Assembly (NCBI GenBank): GCA_033980235.1
Contig: CM067064.1
Location: 3,503,001 to 3,567,000 of the forward strand
Source: Diadema setosum
Taxonomy: Eukaryota; Echinodermata; Echinoidea; Diadematoida; Diadematidae
Reading direction: 5' to 3'
DNA length: 64,000 bases
Shown here: in pieces, positions 11,772 to 22,850 of the stretch
How positions within the stretch are numbered: the first letter of the stretch is position 1
How the letters are laid out: every line of letters starts with the position of its first letter
The notes under the pieces: generated by a model
Told to the model about the DNA's origin: nothing
What the model saw: the letters and a program-made list of their open reading frames with translations, nothing else
Database searches by the model: none
Position numbers and translations under genes: made by a program

Positions 11772-13155
11772 AACTAGAAATGTCGCTTTGGCGACTGGTA
11801 TGCCTCCGCCATAACACATGATTTTCCCAACAGGTCTAGATAGTACATGTGGACAATGTGTGACTACATTTTCACAAAATTGGCAAAATATTGAAATAAC
11901 AAATTTCTCACAAGTGTGTTGAATGTTCACCTTCCTTGACCTAGGTTTAATTGGATGAATAGGAGAGCATGTATCTAGGGATTTAAGGACTTTAACTTGA
12001 CTTTGACCCATTCATACATTTAGGCATTGAGTAATTTTCAAGGTACAGGTATGGAGAATTGGTGTGAATTTCTGAATTGAATAGTAAATTGTTACCATTT
12101 TCATCTGGCCCTTGACCCTAAAATTCATAAGATAATCACTTTCAGGTAGAACATGCATAATATGTACTAAGTTTCAAGATAACTTGAGCCACTTCCGAGA
12201 TATGGAGGAAAAAGTTAGTTCAGCACTTTCACTTGATCTTTGACCTTTTGACCTTTGAGGCAAAAAAAAGAAGAAAAAAAAAAACTTCCCAGAGAATTTC
12301 TATTAGGTTACACATGCATACACCAAGTGCAAAAAAAAAAAAATATAACCCTGCTGGCATTGCATAAATATGAGGGAAATAGTAAAATTTTGAAGTGTTG
12401 CACTTGACCTTTGACCCCTGACCTTTGACCCCATGAACCCTACATTCTCTAGATACAATCAATTCCAGTCAGTACATGTATATACTATGTTCCATGAAGA
12501 TACCTTGAACAATTTTCCAAGGTACGGAGAAAAAAAAGAAGTTTTAATATTTTTACTTGACCTTTTGACCTTTGACCTTTGACCTTATGACCTAAACTTT
12601 CACCAGAGAATCTTCATTGGGTAATACATGTATACACTAAGTTTTAAGAAAATATCTTCAGGCATTCAATAGATATGGTGGAAATAGTGATATTTTATGT
12701 ATTTGACCCTGACCTTTTGACCTTTGACCTTTGACCTCATGACCCAAACCTTCACCAGAGAATCTTAATTGGGTAATACATGTATACACTAAGTTTCAAG
12801 AAAATATCTTCAGGCATTCAATAGATATGGTGGAAATAGTGAAATTTTATGTATTTGACCTTGACCTTTTGACCTTTGACCTTGAGCATGTGTACCCAAA
12901 AGTTGATAGGCACAACTTCACCCCCTAATACACATACATGCCAAGTTTCATTAGGATACCTCAACAGGTTTCGATAGTTACCTTGTCCACAAAATTCATT
13001 ACGGACGGACGGAAGGACGGACGGACGGACGGAAGGACGGACGGACGGACGGACGGACGGACGGACGGAAGGACGGACGGAAGGACGGACGGACGGACGG
13101 ACGGACAACCCGAAAACATAATGCCTCCGGCACCACTTCGTGGCGGAGGCATAAA
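11772..13155. repeat. Repeat B1: GACCTTTGACC-rich element inserted in the transposase-like gene
   Basis: It opens aactagaaatgtcgctttgg...atgcctccgccat and closes cttcgtggcggaggcataaa, so the ends pair as CCTCCGCC/GGCGGAGG. The interior repeats blocks of about 120-150 bp ending in TGACCTTTTGACCTTTGACC, followed by aatacatgtatacactaagt. An (acgg)n tract occupies about 13000-13110. The Lys-rich coding sequence breaks off on its left and resumes in the same sense on its right, which shows insertion into a coding exon. A second copy, B2, is at 41115-46624. Confidence 0.85.
13000..13107. repeat. (ACGG)n microsatellite
   Basis: Tandem acgg/aagg tetranucleotides lie near the right end of B1. Translation of either strand gives the artefactual Pro-Ser-Val-Arg or Asp-Gly-Arg-Thr repeat ORFs. 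Confidence 0.95.
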
Positions 13156-13501
13156 AACAACAAATCGGAAAAAATTGGAAAAGAGAATTAGAGAATGCAA
13201 ATTGGCAAATCTTAGTACAGAATTTACAGACTATGGCGAGGAGCTTGTGAAATCTATGAGTGATATCTTGACTAGTAGGGTGGTAGGCCACAAAATATGC
13301 CACATCTGGTATGACTGTGAGTCGCAACAACGGACTATGTACTATGGAAAACTTGAGAAGATGTTGAAAAAAGGAGGTGGAACTTACCGGGTAGCATATT
13401 GGGGAGAAGGAGAGACTTAAGAAGCCAATGCCGAAGATTACGAGATGTCCAAGTATGCCCTTGCTGCTGATCTTATTTGTGGAGACGTCACCTTATCTTA
13501 A

Positions 13502-14540
13502 TCATTCACTCGCAGAATATGTTGTTTATTTCAAGACATCACAAATTCATGGTAATCAACCTAATTAACCTATTAACCCAATTAAACAATTTTACTCACA
13601 TGTGTTCTTAATTATTTCTAATTGGATTTTCTTTTTGCACTTATTTGCTTCCAAATCTTTTTTGTTTCATTTTAATATTTCAAAAGACAAACAAATAAAA
13701 ACACAACCTTTCAAATATTACAGTTCTTTTATACATGAGTCAACGGTAAAAGATGTCTGAATTGACCCAATTAATTGATTGGTTAATTGATTAATAATAA
13801 ATCAGATTCTTAGTTTTCTAACTAGTGAGTTTTTGGCCCAACTTTATGCTTTCAAATGCTTTTTGTTCCATTTGAATATTTCAAAAGACAAAAAAGTTAC
13901 ATTGTTTCAAAGTGTCTGCCTCATTTTCATGTAAATGGTCAAAATGGTCACTAAAAGGTCACAACGCGCGCCATTTGTTCCTGTGGTTAAGGAGGGTCCA
14001 AAAATGGGCGTGGTTTTAAACGTTAAATTACCGTTATTTCGTTATTCTGTGACCTAGGTTGATGATCTTGGTGTCATTTTAGATTTACTTTTGAAGCTCT
14101 TTCCAGTGGTACCACTTTCAAGAAGATTCAATGATATCTTATTTTTTGTTCACGTACCTACAATTTGTTTTTGTTGTTTACAGAGATTCAGCTCCGTTGT
14201 GTGTGTAAGCGTAAAATGTCCATAGTGTATACACACGCACACACAGGAATGTTGGTTCACTGCACAGCAGCCAGAGAGTGCATTGGCATAAATGTATCAA
14301 TTTGAAATGTATCATTTTTTAGATCTAGGCATTCTTGCAGCATGACCAAGATTGTGTGTATGAAGCTTGCAATACACTATACACTATATTCATAATCACA
14401 GATAGTATGTGAAGCTATGAATGAAAAGTGCAATGACAGCGTGGGAAAGAATTTGGGGCAATGTTTATGTTAACAAAAGGGGGAAAGACCTATTGCAATG
14501 TTTACATTAATATCATAGTGCATTGTTGCTACTGAGTATG
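13502..14540. other. AT-rich non-coding stretch
   Basis: This lies downstream of the transposase-like stop. It is rich in aattaa words and contains two similar segments with ttcaaaagacaaa near 13680 and 13880. No gene, terminal repeat or RNA is identified. Confidence 0.4.
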
Positions 14541-14549
14541 TCTCGGGCC

Positions 14550-14850
14550 GAAAAAAGAAAAAGGCGGACCTCCATGGCCCATAATAGTACGATTCACGAC
14601 ACGACGTGCCCGGGATGCTGTGTATAATGGAAGAAAGAACCTGCAGGGCAAAACCAAGAATCAGAGGGTCTTCATAAACGAGAATCTCCTGCCAGCCACC
14701 AGGCAGCTACTTGCGAAGGCCAACGTGGAGAGAAAGAAGGCCGATTACAGGTACCTCTGGACATCGAACGCCAGAATCCTTGTAAGGAAAAACTCTGACT
14801 CTCCGGCGATTGTCATTTGCTGTGAGGAGGATCTTCAGAAGATTAAGTAG
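14550..14850 (+). pseudogene. Non-LTR retrotransposon ORF1 3' part (FP-like domain)
   Basis: The frame runs PPWPIIVRFTTRRARDAVYN, then QRVFINENLLPATRQLLAKA, then YLWTSNARILVRK, and stops at 14848-14850. The I-I-V-R-F block, the V-F-INE-L strand and the W-T-NAR strand fit the FP/RRM-like C-terminal domain of retrotransposon ORF1 proteins, which bind RNA. The N-terminal half is missing, so the element is probably 5'-truncated near 14540. It lies 88 bp upstream of the endonuclease ORF, the expected ORF1-ORF2 order. Confidence 0.65.
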
Positions 14851-14938
14851 ATTGTATAGATATCTAGTCTACTTGTGGCTTTACATTGTTTAATATCATG
14901 ATGATATTATGTTATGTATATAGTGTAAATATTCAAAG

Positions 14939-15823
14939 ATGAATACACGACGCTTTCAGAATGATTTAGTTGATAATTCATTGTCGGTAAATCATTTCAA
15001 TCTAAGCCCGAATGATCTACTTACATTTCCATGTGAAACGAATTCCACACTCAGCGTATCACATATTAATATTCGATCTATTTATGCAAACTTCGACGAA
15101 TTACAATTGTTGTTTGAAACAGCGCTACAATCTAAATTCAAGATCATTGGAATTTCAGAAATATGGCATGTCGATAACCCGAATCTGTATAAATTGTTTG
15201 ATTATAACTTTGAATACCAAAGCCGAAATGATGGTAGAGGAGGTGGTGTAGCAATGTACTTACACTCCGAGTTGCGTTACACGCTCATGCGTGATATCGC
15301 TATACCGAATACGGAATCGCTCTGTATGAAAGTAGAACATGGTAACATGCATATTATTGTTGGTACTGTATACAGAAAACCAGGTGGAAAAATTGATGAT
15401 TTCTGTAACAGTTTAAACGATGTATTGCATCAAATGAGTTTAGATAGAAATGAGTGCATTATTCTTGGTGATTTCAACATCAATTTACTTTCGGAAGATG
15501 ACAAAACTAGTGAGTATATATCAATGATGGAATGCTATGGTATGCAGCAACTTGTTAAAACACCTACACGAATAGCTAGACATAGTAGCTCTTTGATTGA
15601 CCATATTTATTCAAATATCAGTTCGTGTCAAATTTCAGCTGGAACCATATTAGCTGATATGTCAGATCACTTACTTGTTTTTGCTTTATTTGAGTGTTAT
15701 TTCCAAAAAGCAAGATTGAAACCTCATGCCTCCGAAAAAAGGTTCCGCAACTATGCAACATATTCTCCAGTAGCATTAGGGAATGACTTAGATCAATTGT
15801 ATTTCATGGGAAAATGTTTATGA
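14939..15823 (+). pseudogene. Non-LTR retrotransposon ORF2, endonuclease part
   Basis: The 294-residue frame shows an apurinic-like endonuclease. VSHINIRSI has N44, GISEIW has E74, GDFNIN has D178/N180, SLIDHIYSN has D221, and MSDHLLVF has S242, D243 and H244. This enzyme nicks genomic DNA to prime reverse transcription. The frame is interrupted at 15823 by a frameshift and continues at 15861-16316 in a Lys-rich linker (KKPWITPAIAKSISKKYKLY). Sequence order and linker fit the CR1/Jockey-group ORF2; the clade is not certain. Confidence 0.85.
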
Positions 15824-15860
15824 CTGTACCAATGTAAATGATGCGTACGATTCATTTCTT

Positions 15861-17915
15861 TTGATCTTATCGAGTCTTTGTGACAAATATATTCCCTTTA
15901 AAACACCAAAAATAAGAAAACATTGTGTGAAGAAGCCATGGATTACACCTGCAATAGCAAAGTCAATTTCAAAAAAGTATAAATTGTATAAACAGGTACT
16001 TGCGTCTAAACACAATATTGATTTAATCGTGAAATACAAACGCTATAGAAATACCTTAACAAAGGTTTTACGGAAAGCAAAGTCGATGCATTATTATGAA
16101 CTTTTTGATAGAGATAAGAAGGATATACGGAAAACGTGGAACCACATTAATGAAATATTAAACAAAAAGAAAGATAAAACAGATAAATTGATTGTAGAGA
16201 AACTTCAGGCTTCTGAGAATGGTGTTAGAAGGGAATGCAAAACACCTCGAGGAATAAGTGAAAGGTTCAATCATTTTTTTGCTGAAATCGGGGAAAATTT
16301 AGCTAAGAAAATATAAATTAGTGAAAACGATGCTTACACTTTCATGAAAGGAGGAGCTGATAAATCATTTTTCATGTTACCTGTGACGGTGATTGAAGTA
16401 CATCGTATTATTCTCTCTTTGATTGCAAATAAGGGATGTGGATATGATGACATCCCAGTAAGAGTTGTACTTGATGCTGCTCGGTACATAGCTCATCCTT
16501 TAGCATATATCATAAATTTATCAATATCATCTGGCGTATTTCCTGATGCGCTTAAGATTGCTAAGGTACTACCTGTTTATAAAAAGGGAGCTAAAGATGG
16601 GCCTTCAAACTATCGGCCTATCTCGGTCCTTCCAATAATTATACTAGTAAGATAATCGAAAAACTGGTAAACAGTCGTCTGATGAAATTTTTTGAGGAAA
16701 ATAAAATATTATACAAACACCAGTATGATTTTAGACAAGGACACAGTACAAAACTATCTCTGATCAATCTAAGTGATGAATTAACCAAACAAACGGACGA
16801 GGGCAAGGTTACCGTTGGATTATTTTTAGACTTTGCAAAAGCTTACGATAAATCATGACATTTTGCTATATAAATTACAACGCTATGGTATACGTGGGTT
16901 ACCGTTAGAGTGGATGCGCAGCTATTTGTCAAATCGATTTCAGTTTGTATGTTATGGAAATGAAAAGTCTGCACAACTACCGATTACATGTGGTGTACCA
17001 CAAGGATCTGTATTGGGACCCACTCTGTTCTTAATTTATATCAACGATTTGCCACAATCCACAGATTACTTCAGTTTTCGATTATTTGCGGATGATTCGA
17101 GTTTATTTCATTCTTTTTCATCTGGAACTAAGAACATTGACTTAAAGGAAGTTGAACATAATTTCTTAGACGTTATGAAATGGTGTAATGCTAACAAATT
17201 AACAATCAACACGTCCAAAACAAAGTATATAGTTTTTAAAAGTAAACGTAGACATGTGGAGATAAATGGAAATATTATGGTACGCACAGACATTATAGAG
17301 CAGGTACATTCGACTTTCTTTCTGGGAGTTAATATAGACGAAAACTTATCGTGGCGAAAACATATTGAGTGTGTCTCTTCCTCAATGAGGAAAACAATTG
17401 GAATCATATTTAGAATTAGACAACTTGTGCCTAGACAAATCTTACAATTATTATACAACACTCTTATCCTTCCGCGTATGTCTTATGGACTAGAAGTTTG
17501 GGGATGTACATACCACTCACATCTTCAATCTATATTTTTGTTACATAAGAAATTAGTGTGTGCAATCTGTTTCAAAGGACCTAGGGAGCATACTAGCAAT
17601 TTATTTCATCGTTTACAAATGCTAGATGTTTACAGACTATACCAATTTGTAATTGGAACTGTAATGTTTGACCTAATCCATCATACTTTACCGCACGATA
17701 TCTCTGATTATTGTTTTGAAATTGACCATAAGCATGATACAAGGTTTGAAAATAATATGAATTATAAATCAATAAGAATCAGATCTGAAACAGGTAAACA
17801 CGTCTTGTCATATGCAGGCAGTATAATTTGGAGAGGATTTCCTCGTTATGTCAAAAAGATAAACACCCGTAATGCTTTTCGGATATCATTGCGAAAATAT
17901 CTGTTATCAATATAA
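15861..17915 (+). pseudogene. Non-LTR retrotransposon ORF2, reverse transcriptase part
   Basis: The linker frame (15861-16316) is followed by 16344-16655 with ANKGCGYDDIPVRVV, then LPVYKKGAKDGPSNYRPISV. A shifted segment at 16656-16850 has FFEENKILYKHQYDFRQGHS and TVGLFLDFAKAYD. The last frame, 16833-17915 (360 aa), carries ITCGVPQGSVLGP (about 52-63) and the catalytic FADD (85-88), then thumb and C-terminal sequence. All RT blocks are present, but at least three frameshifts or stops prevent one protein. The 3' end lies in the A/T-rich sequence near 17920-17997, directly against the Crypton flank. Confidence 0.85.
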
Positions 17916-18082
17916 CAATGATCCCCTATGAAAACATGTAAATAATTATGTACATATAACAATTCTTCTGTAAATATTGTAAATACGTTATATTATATTA
18001 TAAAATGGATATATGGATCCTAATCAAATGATTGGCTAAGAGCCGGTCACATGACATGCATCATTTCCACTGTTACGTCGAC

Positions 18083-18165
18083 CGTGCATTTTTTCCTAGC
18101 AAGCGTGCAATTTTTTCCTAGCAAGCGTGCATTTTTTTCCTAGCAAGCGTGCATTTTTTTTACTA
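18083..18165. repeat. 23-bp tandem repeat upstream of the recombinase gene
   Basis: About 3.5 copies of cgtgcattttttcctagcaag lie roughly 250-310 bp upstream of the first ATG. It could be a regulatory or subterminal repeat of the Crypton-type element. Confidence 0.75.
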
Positions 18166-18410
18166 ACATGCGTGTGCTTCAATGTGACCGCTAATAATAA
18201 ATCGAGCAGCACGTACCGATTAAAGCAGCACGCGTATGTGTTCGTATCTCGTCCCTGGGGATCACTAGGGACCTACGTGCTGGCCGCTGCGCACAGCTAG
18301 CTAGTTAATTAGCTCAATTTGTGCCGGTAGATCCAGGTCTAACGTTACATCGAACATCTCTTCGAAGAACTTTTCCAATCTTATATTGATTTATTTTGAT
18401 TCAAAGAATG

Positions 18411-19754
18411 GCGACAGCTCCAAATTTTCAGATACTTTCTGAAGAGGAATTACAACAATTGCTGGATGGAACTGATGCGCCGAGTACCAAACGCTCCATC
18501 AAATTTGGATTTTCTAAACTGCAGGAATTTGCATTGATTCAGAACATCAATCTCGCAGACAGAACCATCCTGAACTGGATCATCTTTTGTGTTCCTTTTA
18601 TGCATCTCTTCGAAAGTCAGATGGGACTCTATACACAAAGAAAAGTCTACAAGCGATACGGTATGGAGTGCAGAGGCATTATCTTGATCAGCATGACATG
18701 GACATTTGTTCTAAAGTTCAGTTTCCAAAGAGCGTGAAGATGTTTAAAGCTGTGATGATAAAGCTTAAACATGAAGGTAAAGGGGTTGTTAATCACAAAA
18801 GCGTCATTTCAAGTCAAGATATGGAGAAGATAGCTACATCTTGTGATACCAATGACCCAGCCGGCCTTCAGAATAAGGTTTTCATGGACGTCATGATATA
18901 TTTTTGCAATTGCGGTCGAGAGAACCTGAGATCCATGACGGCTGAAGATTTCTCCCTTAAGACAGATGAAGATGGACTCCGTTATATCACTAAACGCGAT
19001 CAACTGACGAAGAACAATAGAGAAGATCAAGACGAATCCTCCAACATGGGTGTGATGTACGAAGTGCCTGGCTGTGAAAGGTGTCCCGTCAAATCTTTTC
19101 TCAAGTACAAGTCTAAACTCAATCCAATGTGCTCATGTTTCTGGCAAAAACCCAAGCAAAAGATGCCAGAGAATGGAAATGACCCGTGGTATTGCAACGC
19201 TCCACTGGGTGTGAACACTCTGGGAAAAAAAATGAAGGACATTTCTATTAAGTCTGGATGTAGCAAGATCTACATCATTGTTTGATCTAGATCATTGTTT
19301 GAGGGCCACTTGTATCACAACTCTGGACACTGCAGGGTTTCATTCGCGTGATATCATGACTGTAAGCGGTCATCATAGTGAGCAGTCAATTAAAAACTAC
19401 AGTAAAACAAGCGACAAAAGAAAGAAAGAAATGAGTACCATGCTCGGTCAGAAATTGAATGAAGCCGGCACAGAAGAAACGCAACCAAAAAAAGGTAAAG
19501 CACAACCTTTGACTCTGCAAATGGTTCAAAGTCGTGACTCAATGGATAGCGCAGCTGTTTCTACAATGCCTGGTCCTAGTAAAGGCTCAGACTTAGAGTT
19601 AGATCTAGACCTGGATCTACCGGCAGATCTGACACGTCGCGCACCAACATCAGTTTCGTTGTCGCAAGAAGAACATCTGCATCAAGATTTCTCGAGCAAA
19701 CAACAAATATTCAATTTCCATGGATGCAATGTGAACATCTATAACAAGACCTAG
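18411..19754 (+). pseudogene. Crypton tyrosine recombinase (DUF3504-like), two frameshifts
   Basis: The ATG in MATAPNFQILSEEELQQLLD starts an N-terminal core-binding part. A frameshift near 18590 leads to FYASLRKSDGTLYTKKSLQA then IRYGVQRHYL, the pattern of DUF3504 domains in KCTD1, QRICH1 and ZMYM proteins that derive from Cryptons. The catalytic domain shows Arg in CGRENLRSM (R111 of that frame), a Lys-rich beta region (ITKRDQLTKNN), then HCLRAT (H-x-x-R), VSGHH and the nucleophile Tyr in SIKNYSK. A short tandem duplication (catcattgttt twice, about 19270-19300) shifts the frame just before HCLRAT. The enzyme would recombine DNA through a 3'-phosphotyrosine bond. Few lesions suggest fairly recent activity. 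Confidence 0.8.
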
Positions 19755-20124
19755 ACTATTTAGGTCCTACATTAGACTACATGTAAATAGCGTTTTGGAT
19801 TTTTCATTCAAACTTTTCAAGTTTAACTGTTGCCGGCGTTTTGCTTTCGAGGCCGAGGAGGGACATGATCAACGCCCCTGGGTGAGTAGACTACCATTTT
19901 TGCCAGTACCAAATCACGATTAGATCTATGCATGTACCTACAATACATACCGTAATGTAGGCTAGAGTCTGTTCATAATTATGATTGTGAATGTGAAGCA
20001 GGTTTTGTTGTTGATCTACATGTAATGTTAAGCCTAACTTTTACTAGATCTAGACTAACGTTAAGACATTTAGATTTCACTTGATTTATCAAATGACAAG
20101 GATCCATATATTTCATTTTATAAA

Positions 20125-20289
20125 ACAAATAACACGCGACTCTCGTTCGTGCATCGGTTCAAATTAGCGCATTTGATAACTTCAGAATTGTCCAAAGCCA
20201 CTCCGCTGCGCGTCGTGGCTTCAGACAATTACTAAAGTTATCGCATGCGCTAATTTGAACCAATGCACTCAGAGCCGCTCGTTATTTGT
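20125..20289. mobile_element. Palindromic MITE
   Basis: Arms acaaataac...ggttcaaattagcgca, then ttgataactt...gtccaaagccac, and the inverted gtggcttcagacaatt...gttatttgt leave a loop of about 10 bp. The arms are roughly 75 bp with a few mismatches. It sits exactly between the Crypton-type flank and the ATTAGGCC element. Confidence 0.8.
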
Positions 20290-22850
20290 ATAAGGCCACG
20301 TAAAAAAAGAAAGCAGTTTCTCGTCCGGGTTTTTTGAGCAAGGCGATGAGGGAGGTCCTTACTATTTGATATCTTACTACTTTTTCGAGGATTGTCAAAA
20401 TGGAAGTAATATGTGTTTCTCGTCCGGTAATTTTGAGAAAGGTAATGAGAGAGGGCTTTACTATTTTCTATTATCCAATTTATGAAATGACTATCACTCT
20501 GGTAACTGTGTTATGAGAGACCAGGTCCCAAGTGTATGTCTTGCCTGCACTCTGTGCATTTATACTACCATACTTGAAATGAAACTTCATGCATGCAGAA
20601 ATACATGTGCTTTTTCTTTCCACTACAGATGTCAAGGAAAAATGACCATCTTAATACTGGTATCTAGGACTAGTGTTGTAATGGCATTTCTGATACCCGG
20701 TACCACTGTAAGCTTGCAATTCTGATGTGTTGTGCTATTAATTTAAACAGGTATAAAATATGTCTTTCAACAAAATACCAATGTACGACTGAAATAAATT
20801 CCATGATATTCAAAACACTGATTCATCTATCATTGGTATTTGTGACTTTTTGTGTCCACACAGCTGGTATGTATATATCTGCATCTCTTCACAGTACAAA
20901 TATATTGTAGCACATTCAACTGGAAACTGGCTTGTACAATTGCAGATGGATGTCAAAATGATACTTGCTGATATGGCATTATAGAATTAAACCTTTAAAG
21001 ATGTTTCTTCATGTTCTAGACATTTTGATGAATGATATTGTATACCACACGACAGGGGATACGACTCACGGCCGTGTCCTTGAATTGACATCGTAAAGAA
21101 AAGTACATGTATCCCGCAGAAATACGAGACAAACCAGGATCCGTGAAAAAGTTATTTATTTTGTGGATACACCCATTTAATAATTCTACATTTGCTGGAA
21201 AAGCGCATTCATTTTCTCTTCAAAATAGAACAAATCCGTCATCGCCGTCAGATGTAACGTCACACAGCTGAGTGTACGGGCTTCTACACATTCGCATGCT
21301 TGTGTTCATGCGTGCGTGCAGACAGCTGACAGGCCAGGGGATGGGGACCCCGACACCTATAGACGGTGGAGACACGCATGCCATATGCGACCGGCACGGC
21401 CACGGTGCACTGGCACCGTACCTCGACACTGCACACACATGCACATAGTCACAATGACATGAACATCAAACTCGATACAATCCTCACAAGCATTTTGTAC
21501 AGTACAATTCATCCGCTTAAAATATGAGAAACGGGGAAAATACGAACAATGCGCGAAATATGCGTGGAATATCAGCGATTGTTCGAAGAAATGTTGCCGC
21601 GATCGCGTTCACGACGTACCGAGTGCGCTGTATCCATCATAGCCCAGGCCCGCGCCCGCCGCGCCCTTCCAACTACAGTTCGACTGCTTTGTGGGTCATT
21701 CCTTCTTGCCGAGCTCGCAGTATGAAATGCATGCGTTATTACATATGCACTACGGAAGCTACAGCTATACTACAGCTAAAGGCCCGGTCCCACTGCACTT
21801 ACGGATGCAAAGAGGATGTAAAGCGTACAACAAATCTTGTCATCCGTTGGAAAACGCTACGAATCCGCTGTGTACCCATCGCATACGTGTTTCATCCGCT
21901 CTATCCATCGAGCATCCGTCCACTGTGATTTCATCCGCGCAAAAAGTTTTAAGCTGCTTAAAACTTTTAGAACGGATGAACTTTCCGCTGTGTACGATGT
22001 AAATCCGCGACATACGAGCAACAAACGTTGTATGTCCGTGCGGCATCCCTTAAACGTCCGCTGCATCCTCTCTACATCCTCTGGGCATCCTCGCAACTCA
22101 CATCCGCTGCAGCTAAAAACGGAAAGAGGGAGGAAAGATGTGGTACGTGGAACGTCTTTACATCGTTAATAGCACGTTAATAGAAAGGATGTAAGCGTAT
22201 GCATCTCGTATATAAAGCATTTCGAAAGCATCCCCCTGCATCCGCTCTGCATCCGCTCTGCATCCACTCTGCATCCGCTCTGCATCCACTCTGCATCCGT
22301 TTCTTCTGCTATGCGTCCGTTTCGCAATTATCTCCGGTAACCCCTTCGGAGCTGTCATCCCCTTCCATCCGCTTTCATCCACTAGGCTTCCGATGAACAT
22401 CCGTTTAACATCCCCGCTACATACTACCCACGTCCGTTCTATTTCCGTTCTGTTACCGCCAATTTTCGCCAATTTTGTCAATTTCTGGAGCGGATGAAGC
22501 CATCCCCGAAATTTTGCTCGTCCGCTGTGTCCTTTCTGCATACGCTTTGTGTCCGTCGGCCAGTGGGACCGGGCCTTTAGTAGAGGACGCAAGGCGTATA
22601 CATCACGATTGGTACTGGTAGGTGAACTGTTGATTTTTTTTTCGGCGGCCGAAAAATAGTAAATATCAAAAAAGTCGAGGCGGCAACTGAAAATCGATGC
22701 GGGCGGGGAGCGGGCTGGGACGAAAATTATGAATTTCTTGGTATTTTCAGCGCCATTTTGAAAATAGTAAATAGTAAAAAAATCGATGCGGCGGCCAAAA
22801 TCGATGCGCGCGAGGACGAGAAACTGGTTTCTTTTTTTACTTGGCCTAAT
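20290..22850. mobile_element. ATTAGGCC-ended DNA element, complete copy
   Basis: The left end ataaggccacgtaaaaaaag, then aaagcagtttctcgtcc, pairs with the right end cgagaaactggtttcttttt, then ttacttggcctaat, giving TIRs of about 37 bp. The interior is homologous (inverted) to 1-1651 up to about 21745; beyond that lies a nested 0.8-kb MITE and a GC-rich segment with repeated atcgatgcg words. No transposase is encoded. A clean target-site duplication is not obvious, and the superfamily is unknown. Confidence 0.75.
21777..22579. mobile_element. Nested 0.8-kb DNA element with taaaggcccggtcccactg TIRs
   Basis: Perfect 19-bp ends taaaggcccggtcccactg (21777) and its complement (22561-22579) flank a region full of CATCCG/CGGATG words. 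These include a 12-bp tandem gcatccgctct repeat at 22236-22296. The terminal TA may be a target duplication, as for Tc1/mariner-like MITEs. No transposase ORF is present. The small open frames here follow the repeat and are not genes. Confidence 0.8.

Larger units (their letters stand above)
8866..13501 (+). pseudogene. Large coiled-coil transposase-like gene of an unnamed family, split by repeat B1
   Basis: The start ATG at 8866 opens MPPKKRRV, an SV40-like nuclear localisation signal. A one-base shift in a C run moves the frame to KKRKYLDDNFDELPIDPKNL and on to about 9226. A GT-AG intron (about 9227-9597) joins a Ser/Pro/Lys-rich exon, then a Lys-rich coiled coil (about 9907-10145). The core follows: VGFDATTQEGIHVNSIHITS, VDQLPGGTAEDYS, TDRASVNHA, RYRGNRLHIMFDISGK, LLGKLLSGPWMQKFY and IDAESVMGMFSAAKDHAPNA (10431-11687). 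The conserved acidic residues look like an RNase H-fold (DDE/D-type) transposase; that is inference. The C-terminal block GHKICHIWYD...GGGTYRVAYW lies at 13150-13501, beyond repeat B1. There are at least five frameshifts or stops. I recall similar proteins in fish and marine invertebrates but know no assigned superfamily. Confidence 0.65.
17998..20124 (+). mobile_element. Crypton-type element with inverted flanks
   Basis: The left flank ttataaaatggatatatgga is repeated inverted at the right edge (about 20098-20124: ggatccatatatttcatttt, then ataaaa). This encloses about 2.1 kb holding a tyrosine-recombinase gene and a promoter-side 23-bp tandem repeat. Classical Cryptons lack terminal inverted repeats, so these flanks may instead derive from a carrier repeat. 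The right edge abuts a palindromic MITE at 20125-20289. Confidence 0.6.

Noticed and set aside
12818..13330. Open frames coding Pro-Ser-Val-Arg or Asp-Gly-Arg-Thr repeats
   Set aside because: They are translations of the (ACGG)n tract inside repeat B1, open on both strands because of the period, not a protein.
21524..22592. Several 70-140 aa open frames
   Set aside because: They overlap on both strands within the CATCCG-rich element and show no domain.
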